Shown piece after piece: positions 9,194-17,152 of a stretch of DNA of 64,000 nt. A model generated the notes under the pieces. It saw only the letters and a program-made list of their open reading frames with translations. It was not told where the DNA came from and did no database searches. The stretch lies in the NCBI RefSeq assembly GCF_022267555.1, contig NZ_CP073586.1, positions 1,240,001 through 1,304,000 on the forward strand, written 5' to 3'. This DNA comes from Proteiniphilum propionicum. GTDB lineage: Bacteria; Bacteroidota; Bacteroidia; Bacteroidales; Dysgonomonadaceae. How positions within the stretch are numbered: the stretch's first letter is position 1; each line of letters opens with the position of its first letter. A program made the position numbers and the translations under genes.

Positions 9194-10657
9194 ATGACAA
9201 CATCAGAAATTCTAAGTTTAAAACCGCATAGTGTTTGGAAGCATTTTTATTCACTTACCCGAATACCAAGGCCAACAGGCAGAATGAAAGAGGTAACACA
9301 GTTTATAAAAGATTTCGGTAACTCTTTGAACCTGGAAACAAAACAGGATAAAGTTGGCAATGTAGTAATAAAAAAGCCTGCATCAAAGGGATATGAAAGT
9401 GCCGAAACAGTAATATTACAGTCTCATCTTGATATGGTTCCTCAGAAAAACTCTGATATAGAACATGATTTTACATCAGATCCTATTGAGGCATATATCG
9501 ATGGAGAATGGGTAAAAGCACGCTCTACCACATTGGGTGCCGACAATGGTGTTGGATGTGCAATGATTATGTCAGTGCTTGAGGACCAGACAATATGTCA
9601 TCCGGCTATAGAGGCCCTTTTTACAGTTGATGAAGAGGTGGGTATGGATGGGGCTAACGGCCTGAAAAAAGGATTTCTGAAAGGTTCCGTGATGCTCAAC
9701 CTTGATACAGAGGAGGAGGGTGAACTTTGCATAGGCTGTGCTGGTGGAAGGGATGTGAATGTCTCTTTCAGGTTTCAGCCCGACACATCAGTTGAGAAAG
9801 GCGATGTGGCTTATAAAGTAAGCCTTAAGGGTTTAAAAGGAGGGCATTCTGGTGTGCAGATACATATTGGACGGGCCAATGCCAACAAACTGATGAACCG
9901 TTTTCTAAAAGATGTGGTGAGTAATTATGAAGCGCGGATTGCTAGCATACATGGTGGCTCGCTGCGAAACGCCATACCAAGGGAGTCGTTTGTAGTGCTG
10001 ACTATCCCCGGGCAGCTGGCTGAAGATCTCGAAGATCTTGTTGCTGAATATGAAGTGTTGTTCCGGGAAGATTTTGCCGGTATTGAAGAGGGTATCTCAT
10101 TCAAGGCCGAAAAAACGGAAATCCCTGCTACGCTGATTCCTGAAGAAGTTCAGGACGACCTTATAAATGCTGTTGAGGGTTGTCCCAATGGTGTAATAAG
10201 CTATCTGGCCGATTTCCCAGGAGTGGTGGAGAGTTCGTTGAACCTTGCGTTGGTTGAATCTGTGGAAGATAAAATTGAGGTTAAACTGCTGGTGAGAAGT
10301 TCTTCCGAAAGCCGTAAGGATTGGGTCTGCTCGTCGGTCGAGAGCCTATTCAGCCTGGCTGGGGCAAAAGTGGAATTCGATGGCGATTACCCGGGCTGGC
10401 AGCCTAATGCCAACTCTGATCTGCTGAATACGATGGAGAAGATTTATTATGAAAAGTACGAAAAAAGGCCAAAGGTGGTTGTTATTCATGCAGGACTTGA
10501 GTGTGGTATTATACAATCGAAGGTAGAGCAAAAACTTGATATTGTTTCTTTCGGGCCCACCATTTACGGAGCACATTCTCCTGCCGAGGCAATAGAGATT
10601 GATACAGTAGGCAAATCATATGATTATCTTGTTTCTATTTTAGAAAAATTGAAATAA
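9194..10657 (+). CDS. pepD: Beta-Ala-His dipeptidase / aminoacyl-histidine dipeptidase (M20)
   Basis: A 487-residue M20-family metallopeptidase with PepD layout. Metal-ligand motifs are LQSHLDMVPQ, LGADNGVG and TVDEEVGMDGA (E-E pair), then HAGLECGII and the C-terminal AHSPAEAIEI. The lid domain lies between. It hydrolyses Xaa-His and other dipeptides in the cytoplasm. No signal peptide is present. The length agrees with PepD (~485). It starts 4 bp after the flippase-like gene, so the two probably share a transcript. Confidence 0.95.
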   Translation: MTTSEILSLKPHSVWKHFYSLTRIPRPTGRMKEVTQFIKDFGNSLNLETKQDKVGNVVIKKPASKGYESAETVILQSHLDMVPQKNSDIEHDFTSDPIEAYIDGEWVKARSTTLGADNGVGCAMIMSVLEDQTICHPAIEALFTVDEEVGMDGANGLKKGFLKGSVMLNLDTEEEGELCIGCAGGRDVNVSFRFQPDTSVEKGDVAYKVSLKGLKGGHSGVQIHIGRANANKLMNRFLKDVVSNYEARIASIHGGSLRNAIPRESFVVLTIPGQLAEDLEDLVAEYEVLFREDFAGIEEGISFKAEKTEIPATLIPEEVQDDLINAVEGCPNGVISYLADFPGVVESSLNLALVESVEDKIEVKLLVRSSSESRKDWVCSSVESLFSLAGAKVEFDGDYPGWQPNANSDLLNTMEKIYYEKYEKRPKVVVIHAGLECGIIQSKVEQKLDIVSFGPTIYGAHSPAEAIEIDTVGKSYDYLVSILEKLK

Positions 10658-10757
10658 GGTTTAATGCTAATTCACTGCTCCTTTTGCTGTCCCTCTTTTT
10701 TGTTTTGAAGAGAAAGCAAAAGATAATAAGAGGTGAATTTTCCAAAAGTATTGACCG

Positions 10758-12416
10758 ATGAGATATTATTACATACTGTTTCTGCTTCTTTTCTCTTTTT
10801 CATCTTTTGGCGGGATACTTTCCGGTCCCCAGTTTTATAAGTTTCGAATTTACCTTAAAGATAAAGGGAAAATAGAGTTCTCTGCTGATGATCCTTTGAA
10901 GTTCCTTTCTGAAAGGGCAGTTGAAAGGAAGAAAAAAGAGAATGTAAAGATCGATGAAACCGATTTTCCAATCTCCCGTGAATATTTTTCATTGATGGAA
11001 AAAGCGGGCGGGGAGGTTGTTTCATACAGCAAATGGTTTAGAACGCTAATTGTACAAACAGATGACAGTGCCAGAATTAATGATATAAGCTCACTCCCGT
11101 TTGTCGATTCCGTGAAATATGTCTGGAGGGGAACCTGTAATAATTATAAACTTAATGCTGCCCGCCCCCGTTTAAAGGAGGTTCACTGCGAGGAGGAGAA
11201 GTCATCTGATTCATTTCTCGGGCTGACTGAACCTCAGTTCACCCTGCATAATGCTCAAACACTTGCTTGTGCAGGATTCAGGGGAAAGGGTATAATGGTT
11301 GGCGTTATTGATGCAGGATTTACCAATTTCGATGTAATCCCATGTTTTGAGACAGTTAATTTGAATGGATTTATGAGCTTTGTGCCGGGAGGCGACATAT
11401 TTTCATCAAGCGATCATGGCACTAAGGTGGTTTCAGCTATGGCACTTAATAAGCCTGGAGTGATGATGGGATCGGCGCCAGATGCTTCATACTGGCTTCT
11501 GTGCTCTGAAGATGTCTCCAGTGAATTTCCCGTGGAGGAGGATTATTGGGTGCGTGCCATTGAGTTTGCAGACAGCCTGGGGTTGGATGTTATCAATACA
11601 TCACTGGGCTATTATCAGTTCGATGATAGCGGGTTGGACTATACACATGCTGATCTTACGGGGGGCGTTTCTTTGATGTCTCAGGCAGCCGCAATGGCTT
11701 TCGATAAGGGGATGGTTCTTGTGGTAAGTGCGGGGAACGAAGGTAACAAGCCCTGGCAAAAATCCACACCCCCTGGAGATGCAAGAAATGTACTTGCAGT
11801 GGGAGCCGTGGGGACAGATAGCATTATTGCTTCGTTCAGTTCGCGCGGGTTCATGGAGGATGGGCGCATAAAACCTGACCTTGTCTCTGTGGGAAAAGGT
11901 ACTGTTACTGTGGGACATGATGGTTCCTTCGGAAGGACTAATGGAACATCTCTCTCTTCTCCTTTTCTGGCGGGGCTGATAGCTTCGCTGTGGTCGGTAA
12001 ACCCTGAATTGCACCGTACCGAACTGATAGATATTGTTAAAAAATCTTCAGACAGATATCTTTCTCCCGATTCTGTTTACGGACAGGGAATTCCGGATTT
12101 CAGGAAAGGGATGTCAGAGGTGTTGAAGACTTTGGAAATGCAACCAGGAAAGGTAGAAAAAAATGGATGGAGCATTCAACCTGACAGTACGGGGAACTAT
12201 TGGGTTACACTTCTTGATCCAGCCTTTTCTTTAGACGACTATTCCTTTCGGTTGCTGGATGAATCTGGAAAATTTATTTCCGGATATTCTTTCAATGAGA
12301 GTAATACTGCTTTTGTTCCACTCTCAAAAGATATAAGAGATAATAATCGGGCTCTCTATTTTGTTGTTGATGAGCCGTTTGCGAAACGTACATATAAAAT
12401 AAAGCTTCAGCTATGA
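10758..12416 (+). CDS. Secreted S8 (subtilisin) family serine protease
   Basis: A 552-residue protein with an N-terminal signal peptide (YYYILFLLLFSFSSFGG). The subtilisin catalytic triad can be placed at D185 (VGVIDAGFT), H220 (SSDHGTKVV) and S398 (NGTSLSSPF), with the oxyanion Asn in VVSAGNEGN. An N-terminal propeptide-like region (~20-150) and a C-terminal ~100-residue beta-rich domain flank the catalytic core. It is probably exported to the periplasm or surface. Its stop codon overlaps the xseA start by 4 bp (ATGA), an unexpected translational coupling of a protease with a DNA repair gene. Confidence 0.9.
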   Translation: MRYYYILFLLLFSFSSFGGILSGPQFYKFRIYLKDKGKIEFSADDPLKFLSERAVERKKKENVKIDETDFPISREYFSLMEKAGGEVVSYSKWFRTLIVQTDDSARINDISSLPFVDSVKYVWRGTCNNYKLNAARPRLKEVHCEEEKSSDSFLGLTEPQFTLHNAQTLACAGFRGKGIMVGVIDAGFTNFDVIPCFETVNLNGFMSFVPGGDIFSSSDHGTKVVSAMALNKPGVMMGSAPDASYWLLCSEDVSSEFPVEEDYWVRAIEFADSLGLDVINTSLGYYQFDDSGLDYTHADLTGGVSLMSQAAAMAFDKGMVLVVSAGNEGNKPWQKSTPPGDARNVLAVGAVGTDSIIASFSSRGFMEDGRIKPDLVSVGKGTVTVGHDGSFGRTNGTSLSSPFLAGLIASLWSVNPELHRTELIDIVKKSSDRYLSPDSVYGQGIPDFRKGMSEVLKTLEMQPGKVEKNGWSIQPDSTGNYWVTLLDPAFSLDDYSFRLLDESGKFISGYSFNESNTAFVPLSKDIRDNNRALYFVVDEPFAKRTYKIKLQL

Positions 12417-13690
12417 TAGAATCTTCTTTCTCGTTATCTGAACTCAATCGCCGGGTAAAGTATGCTATTAGAAATCAACTGCCGGATAGCTATTGGGTAA
12501 GGGCAGAGACTAGCGATGTGCGCCGTAACCAAAACGGGCACTGCTATCTGGAGTTTGTGGAAAAAGATGCAACAACGCAATCTATCATAGCAAAAGCACG
12601 AGGAGTGATTTGGTCGAATGTGTTCCAGATGTTGTCACTATATTTTGAAAAAGAAACGGGTCAGCAGTTCACATCGGGGCTGAATGTACTGGCAAGGGTG
12701 TCGGTTGAGTTTCACGAACTTTACGGATACTCACTGTCGGTTGTTGATATTGACCCTTCGTTCACAGTGGGGGAGATAGCACGTAACCGGCGGCTTGTAC
12801 TTAATAAACTAAAAGAGGAGGGGGTTTTAACTCTTAACAAGGAGCTAACGATGGCTGAACTTTCAAACCGGATAGCTGTAATCTCTTCACCTACTGCTGC
12901 CGGTTACGAAGATTTCAGGGACCAACTCTTGAAAAATCAGGGAGGATTTGCGTTTTACACTAAACTGTTTCCTGCAATCATGCAGGGAGAGAGGAGTGAG
13001 GCTTCTATTATTGCTGCTCTGGAGAGAGTGTTTAAGTACAGAAATCTGTTCGATGCCGTCGCAATAATAAGGGGTGGTGGAGCTGCCTCCGATCTGAGTT
13101 GTTTCGACTCTTATCTGTTGGCTACAAACGTTGCCCAGTTCCCTCTTCCTGTAGTAAGTGGTATAGGACACGAAAGAGATGTCACAGTGCTTGATGTTGT
13201 TGCTCATACTCGTGCAAAAACACCTACTGCCGTTGCCGAGTTTTTCATTGGACACCTTTCAAAAACGGCAACACATCTTATTGATATGGAAAAAAGGATG
13301 ATAACCGTCAGCGAATCGGTGATGGTAAAAGAGAGATCAGACCTGTTCTCGCTTTCTAAAGATGTGGTACATAAATCAGTCCTTATGTTGCAAAAAGAAG
13401 TTTCAAGAGTGATGCAGATGTCGGCAACGATGAAGCATTCTCTTCGGCAATTGCTGCAGGCCCAGTATCATTTTGTTGATACAAGGGAGCATTTTGTCCG
13501 GGCTGTGTCTCCGGAAAATGTGCTTAAACGGGGATATACACTTACCGTGAAGAATGGGAAAATTGTTACATCTATGCGTGATATTGCTGTAGACGATATA
13601 ATTGAAACCCGTTTTAAAGATGGATTTTCTACATCGTTAGTCTCCAAATTGGAGGTGTACAATGAAAATGTAAAGCGAAACCGTTTATAG
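12413..13690 (+). CDS. xseA: Exodeoxyribonuclease VII large subunit
   Basis: A 425-residue protein beginning with the OB-fold domain (SFSLSELNRRVKYAIRNQLPDSYWVRAE) and continuing into the catalytic domain with VISSPTAAGYEDF, the IIRGGGAASDLSCFD motif and SGIGHERDVTVLDVVAHTRAKTPTAVAEF. The C-terminal coiled-coil part binds small subunits; the last part RGYTLTVKNGKIV is typical. ExoVII degrades single-stranded DNA from both ends. It overlaps the subtilisin gene by 4 bp and is followed after 164 bp by xseB. Confidence 0.96.
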   Translation: MIESSFSLSELNRRVKYAIRNQLPDSYWVRAETSDVRRNQNGHCYLEFVEKDATTQSIIAKARGVIWSNVFQMLSLYFEKETGQQFTSGLNVLARVSVEFHELYGYSLSVVDIDPSFTVGEIARNRRLVLNKLKEEGVLTLNKELTMAELSNRIAVISSPTAAGYEDFRDQLLKNQGGFAFYTKLFPAIMQGERSEASIIAALERVFKYRNLFDAVAIIRGGGAASDLSCFDSYLLATNVAQFPLPVVSGIGHERDVTVLDVVAHTRAKTPTAVAEFFIGHLSKTATHLIDMEKRMITVSESVMVKERSDLFSLSKDVVHKSVLMLQKEVSRVMQMSATMKHSLRQLLQAQYHFVDTREHFVRAVSPENVLKRGYTLTVKNGKIVTSMRDIAVDDIIETRFKDGFSTSLVSKLEVYNENVKRNRL

Positions 13691-13854
13691 AAATAGTAAT
13701 TTCAGTAATAGTTCGGTAAATAGATACTCAACGCTGCATAAATAATTGACTATGAGTGACATGCATTGAGCTTATGTCTTCAGTAAATCAACTGATAACG
13801 GTAGTCCGCAACAAGAGGTACCGAAGTGTTGTTAAGAAAAACATAAATAGTTAA

Positions 13855-14046
13855 ATGGAGAAATTGACTTATACTCAGGCCAAAAAAGAACTCGAGACAA
13901 TTGTCTTGGCCATTGAATCGGGAGAGTTGGATGTGGATGCCCTCACCGATAAGGTGAAAAGGGCGTCGGAACTGATTGCTTTTTGTAAGGAAAAGCTGAC
14001 CAGGACAGATAAGGAACTGCAAAAAATATTGGATGATATCGAATGA
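13855..14046 (+). CDS. xseB: Exodeoxyribonuclease VII small subunit
   Basis: A 63-residue, highly charged helical protein with the family pattern LTYTQAKKELETIVLAIESGELDVDALTDKVKRASELI. Several copies assemble along the XseA coiled-coil. Its stop overlaps the ispD start by 4 bp (ATGA at 14043-14046). Length and position next to xseA are normal. Confidence 0.93.
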   Translation: MEKLTYTQAKKELETIVLAIESGELDVDALTDKVKRASELIAFCKEKLTRTDKELQKILDDIE

Positions 14047-14735
14047 CCCCTGAAAAGAAGTATAGTGTGATCATTGTAGCCGGCGGAAAGGGGATTCGTG
14101 CCGGTGGAGAGCTGCCTAAACAGTTCATTTTGATAGGAGGAAAACCGGTTTTGATGCATTCCATACAGGCTTTTCATGATTACAGCGACAAGATGCGTAT
14201 TGTGGTTGTTCTTCCAGATGGATTCCAAGCTCTATGGAAAGAGCTTTGTAACAAGTATCAGTTTATAGTGCCTCATATCTTAACCACTGGTGGGGATACA
14301 AGGTTTCACTCAGTAAAAAAAGGATTAAAATTTATTTCGGAGGATGAGACTGTAGGTGTGCATGATGCAGCCCGCCCTTTTATAACGCCTGGACTAATCA
14401 GACGTTGTTTCGATGCGTCCTGCCGATACAGTTGCGGGGTTGTTCCCGTAGTGGATGAGGTGAACAGTGTTCGTGTACTTTCAGAAAAAGGAAGCCGTAT
14501 CTTCGACCGGAAGCTGCTCAAAATAGTGCAAACTCCTCAGGTGTTCCCGGCACAAGTGTTGAAAAAAGCATACGAAACTAGTTTTGACCCAGCCTTTACC
14601 GACGATGCATCCGTAGCCGAAAAATATGGACTGAAAATTATGCTGACTGATGGGGAAGAGTCCAATATAAAAATTACCACTCCTTTCGATATAGTGATAG
14701 CTGAGCATTATCTAAATTATTTGGCAAAACGATAG
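14043..14735 (+). CDS. ispD: 2-C-methyl-D-erythritol 4-phosphate cytidylyltransferase
   Basis: A 230-residue protein. The nucleotide-binding N-terminal motif is VIIVAGGKGIRAGGELPKQF; later VGVHDAARPFITP, the conserved DEVNSVR and TPQVF segments, and TDDASVAEKYG near the C terminus identify IspD rather than TarI. It transfers CMP from CTP to MEP in the non-mevalonate isoprenoid pathway. It is translationally coupled to xseB by a 4-bp overlap. A short palindrome (14734-14745) followed by T residues may terminate the operon. Confidence 0.94.
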   Translation: MTPEKKYSVIIVAGGKGIRAGGELPKQFILIGGKPVLMHSIQAFHDYSDKMRIVVVLPDGFQALWKELCNKYQFIVPHILTTGGDTRFHSVKKGLKFISEDETVGVHDAARPFITPGLIRRCFDASCRYSCGVVPVVDEVNSVRVLSEKGSRIFDRKLLKIVQTPQVFPAQVLKKAYETSFDPAFTDDASVAEKYGLKIMLTDGEESNIKITTPFDIVIAEHYLNYLAKR

Positions 14736-14798
14736 CATTAATGCTTTTTCTTCAGAAATCCGTATAAAATGAGCGTTTTTTTAAAATTGTCTTTCCAT

Positions 14799-14832
14799 TT
14801 TGTCAAAAACTCATAGAAATTTATTACTTTTG
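14799..14832 (+). promoter_or_regulatory. Promoter of the Lrp-type regulator
   Basis: TTTG (14799-14802), a 22-bp spacer and TACTTTTG (14825-14832) match the Bacteroidetes promoter form. It lies 26 bp upstream of the start codon of the Lrp/AsnC gene. Confidence 0.55.
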
Positions 14833-14858
14833 ACGATATAATGTAGATTAAATTTACT

Positions 14859-15332
14859 ATGGAAAAAATTGACAAGCTAGACAGACAAATACTGGAGATT
14901 ATTTCACAAAACGCCCGAATTCCATTCAGAGATGTAGCTGAACAATGCGGGGTCTCGCGTGCAGCAATACATCAGCGGGTTCAGCGAATGATAGAAAACG
15001 GCGTCATCACCGGGTCGGGATATCATGTAAACCCTAAAGTGCTTGGATATGCATCGAGTGCATATATCGGGGTGAAACTGGAAAAAGGCTCTATGTACAA
15101 AAACGTTATCCCCGAGTTTGACAAGATTCCCGAGGTTACGGAGTGTCATTTCACCACGGGGCCATATACCCTGCTTGTAAAGCTCTATGCCCGCGATAAC
15201 GAACATCTGATGGATTTACTGAATAACCGTATTCAGGAGATTCCCGGCGTGGTGGCAACAGAGACCATGATTTCGTTGAGCCAGGGTGTAAAACGCGAGA
15301 TCCCTATTATGAAGGGAAGTGCAAAAGAGTAG
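14859..15332 (+). CDS. Lrp/AsnC family transcriptional regulator
   Basis: A 157-residue protein with an N-terminal helix-turn-helix (LDRQILEIISQNARIPFRDVAEQCGVSRAAIHQRVQRM) and a C-terminal RAM/ACT-like ligand-sensing domain (YIGVKLEKGSMYKNVIPEFDKIPEVTECHFTTGPYTLLVKL). The family forms octamers that sense amino acids or other small metabolites. It has its own promoter and no obvious operon partner; the next features are tRNA genes. Its effector is unknown. Confidence 0.92.
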   Translation: MEKIDKLDRQILEIISQNARIPFRDVAEQCGVSRAAIHQRVQRMIENGVITGSGYHVNPKVLGYASSAYIGVKLEKGSMYKNVIPEFDKIPEVTECHFTTGPYTLLVKLYARDNEHLMDLLNNRIQEIPGVVATETMISLSQGVKREIPIMKGSAKE

Positions 15333-15634
15333 GAGATTTTTGTATCGGTTATCATGCAAAACAATTTAATCGGAGAACCGGTATGAAGGATGCCTGCTGC
15401 CATGTATGCTATGTTGAACTGAAAAATATTCAATAATAATAACAGTATGGAAAAAAGTTCGACAAAACATGTTTTTCATTAATTATATGCTGAATATTTT
15501 TCTCCGAAGCCAGATAGCCTTTACCGCTGATTGTCTGGTGCCTAAATAAATACTTACCGAAGTATTGTAGTAGCAGAAGTATCCGTAAAAGAAAAAAAGA
15601 CGAAAGCCTGAAACTTCCGTCTTTATTATGTAAG
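15333..15634. other. Intergenic stretch without recognised gene
   Basis: About 300 bp between the Lrp gene and tRNA-Pro. It is AT-rich and short frames on either strand resemble no protein. No repeat or promoter was recognised. Confidence 0.5.
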
Positions 15635-15708
15635 TCGGGATGAGGTGACTCGAACACCCGACCTCCACGTCCCGAACGTGGCGCGCTAGCCAACTGTGCT
15701 ACATCCCG
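15635..15708 (-). tRNA. tRNA-Pro (anticodon CGG)
   Basis: On the minus strand the molecule opens with CGGGATG and closes with CATCCCG (7-bp acceptor) plus discriminator A (15635), 74 nt in all. The anticodon stem CCACG/CGTGG encloses the loop TTCGGGA, giving anticodon CGG, which reads proline CCG. The T-arm carries GTTCGAGTC. CCA is not encoded. Confidence 0.95.
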
Positions 15709-15819
15709 ATGATTTTTATCTATCTTCATAGACGCCGCAAAGGTAAATAATTTTTCCCTATATTATGAGAAAAACAATAAAAAATGATCTTTGATGGCAC
15801 ATTGAATGGAAAAAAGTTT

Positions 15820-15827
15820 TAATTTTG
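15820..15827 (+). promoter_or_regulatory. -7 box of the tRNA-Gly promoter
   Basis: TAATTTTG matches TAnnTTTG and ends 10 bp before the tRNA-Gly 5' end, the usual distance for stable-RNA promoters in this phylum. The upstream -33 element is not clear. Confidence 0.55.
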
Positions 15828-15837
15828 CATTCACAAT

Positions 15838-15910
15838 GCGGCAATAGCTCAGTCGGTAGAGCATTAGCTTCCCAAGCTGAGGGTCGCGAGTTCGAGTCTC
15901 GTTTGCCGCT
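15838..15910 (+). tRNA. tRNA-Gly (anticodon CCC), integration target
   Basis: A 73-nt cloverleaf: acceptor GCGGCAA/TTGCCGC, discriminator T, D-arm AGCTCAGTCGGTAGAGC, anticodon stem TTAGC/GCTGA around TTCCCAA (anticodon CCC), and T-arm GTTCGAGTC. Its last 45 nt are the left copy of the 46-bp att duplication, so the integrative element rebuilt the tRNA 3' end on entry. A hairpin terminator follows at 15922. Confidence 0.95.
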
Positions 15911-15911
15911 C
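15866..15911 (+). repeat. attL: left 46-bp att repeat of the integrative element
   Basis: The 46 bp from AGCTTCCCAAGC to GCCGCTC recur at 29755-29800 with one mismatch (G at 15896, A at 29785). This copy lies within and completes tRNA-Gly. tRNA 3' ends are standard targets of tyrosine integrases. Confidence 0.93.
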
Positions 15912-15921
15912 GTTCATCATC

Positions 15922-15957
15922 AAGCACTTATCGGTTTATTCCGGTAGGTGCTTTTTT
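15922..15957 (+). terminator. Rho-independent terminator after tRNA-Gly
   Basis: A 13-bp stem (15922-15934 against 15941-15953, including G-T pairs) with the loop TTTATT and a following T run. It lies inside the element end. A similar hairpin follows the right att copy at 29811. Confidence 0.8.
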
Positions 15958-15960
15958 CTT

Positions 15961-15981
15961 ATAACAAACAAATAACAAACA
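15961..15981 (+). repeat. Left arm-type repeat of the element
   Basis: A 21-nt block of two (A)TAACAAACA units that is identical to 29610-29630, in the same orientation. It lies 50 bp inside attL. Such paired arm sites near each end are typical of integrase/excisionase binding in Bacteroidetes elements. Confidence 0.6.
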
Positions 15982-16070
15982 TGCGCCCAGAAAAACAATG
16001 AAAAGAAAAACAACGTTATCTACTGAAATCGAATAATAAATAGTATGTTTGCTATTCAAAATCATGGATT

Positions 16071-16496
16071 ATGGCACGTCCCCGCAAATATACCTTTCCC
16101 CTTTCCGATCTGAGAGGATTTGAAGATGTAAGGCTGGAACTTAAATCCAACCCTGAACTTGATGGTCTTGATATTGAAAACGCAGTTATAACCCTGAAGC
16201 AACGTAAGCAGTCATATACCGCACAGCCTGAAAACCTTAAAAGAGCCCTTGTATCACTTGAACGATATATTTCCCGAAACGGTATCACCGAACCGGTCGA
16301 GTTGAGCAAGCGTGAAATGAGCGATATATTATGCATTTCCCGTCCGACCGTTGATAAGTGGATCGATGCGGAGATTATCAAGGCAGAAATCCCTGAAACT
16401 GCAAGTGACAAGTTCAGCAGCATTCAGTATTATCCGCATATCTTTACTACCCGATCCATATTGCAGGGATTGAAAAAGTTGGTAGATAAATTATAG
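16071..16496 (+). CDS. Element-encoded helix-turn-helix protein of unknown function
   Basis: A 141-residue protein. Residues ~80-110 (LSKREMSDILCISRPTVDKWID) form a clear helix-turn-helix, with a basic N-terminus (MARPRKYTF). It is the first gene inside attL. A regulator or excision-control role is plausible for an element end gene, but the family was not recognised. The downstream 300 bp contain two promoter-operator units that it could bind. Confidence 0.65.
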   Translation: MARPRKYTFPLSDLRGFEDVRLELKSNPELDGLDIENAVITLKQRKQSYTAQPENLKRALVSLERYISRNGITEPVELSKREMSDILCISRPTVDKWIDAEIIKAEIPETASDKFSSIQYYPHIFTTRSILQGLKKLVDKL

Positions 16497-16806
16497 TTAT
16501 ACAGTATCTTATAACTGTTGCCACCTCTCATTTCCAGATACTCCCCCTTTCTATTTATATTTATTTAACCGAAAATAATTACCACTTTACGTTTGGCATC
16601 GAGTGGCTTCGACTGTCTCCGGATTGACTTATATAGTTGTTAAAAGGTAAAGTTTAATCCTTATTATTACTTTACATTTGTCTATGAATGGCATCGAGTT
16701 ACTTCGAATAAAGACATTTGTAAACCGATTTTGTGATTTGATTTTCAGTAATATACGACTTTACTTTGTGCGATGGATTTCTATTTATAATTTAAAAGAA
16801 AACGTA
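16497..16806 (+). promoter_or_regulatory. Control region with two -7 boxes and a repeated GGCATCGAGT motif
   Basis: TACGTTTG (16588-16595) and TACATTTG (16673-16680) match TAnnTTTG. The first is overlapped by GGCATCGAGTGGCTTCGA (16595-16612) and the second is followed after 9 bp by GGCATCGAGTTACTTCGA (16690-16707). The shared motif is probably an operator controlling the excisionase/primase genes. No protein-coding signal was seen ahead of the ATG at 16807. Confidence 0.5.
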
Positions 16807-17148
16807 ATGGAGAAAATTATTATCACAACACCCGACGAATTGAAAGCGCTGGTAAAGGAGGCGGTACACGGGTTGCTACCGGCACCGGCAGAACAAAAGA
16901 ACGATACGGATGCCGCCAACCTTGTGGAGATACTCGCCTTCCTGAAAGAAAACGGTTATCCCACATCCAGAGGGAAGATGTACAAGCTCACTTCCGCAGG
17001 AGATATCCCGCACCGGATGTATAACGGCAAACTTGTCTTTTCACGGAAAGAGGTACTGAAATGGGCTGCAAGCCAGACACGAAACCGACATGACTATAGT
17101 GAAATCACCCGAACCGTTGCCCGTAGCGCACGCAGGAAAATGAAATGA
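16807..17148 (+). CDS. Excisionase-like helix-turn-helix protein
   Basis: A 113-residue protein from the ATG at 16807. The frame is open from 16678, but that extension covers the promoter region and is not protein-like. The C-terminal half, LAFLKENGYPTSRGKMYKLTSAGDIPHRMYNGKLVFSRKEVLKW, is the winged helix of the MerR/Xis-type DNA-binding domain widely used by Bacteroidetes integrative elements. It likely regulates excision or replication. The primase-helicase gene starts 4 bp after its stop. Confidence 0.75.
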   Translation: MEKIIITTPDELKALVKEAVHGLLPAPAEQKNDTDAANLVEILAFLKENGYPTSRGKMYKLTSAGDIPHRMYNGKLVFSRKEVLKWAASQTRNRHDYSEITRTVARSARRKMK

Positions 17149-17152
17149 GGTC

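Noticed and set aside
16678-16806. 43-codon N-terminal extension of the excisionase-like gene
   Set aside because: It covers the -7 box end and operator-like repeat, and the residues do not fit the family.
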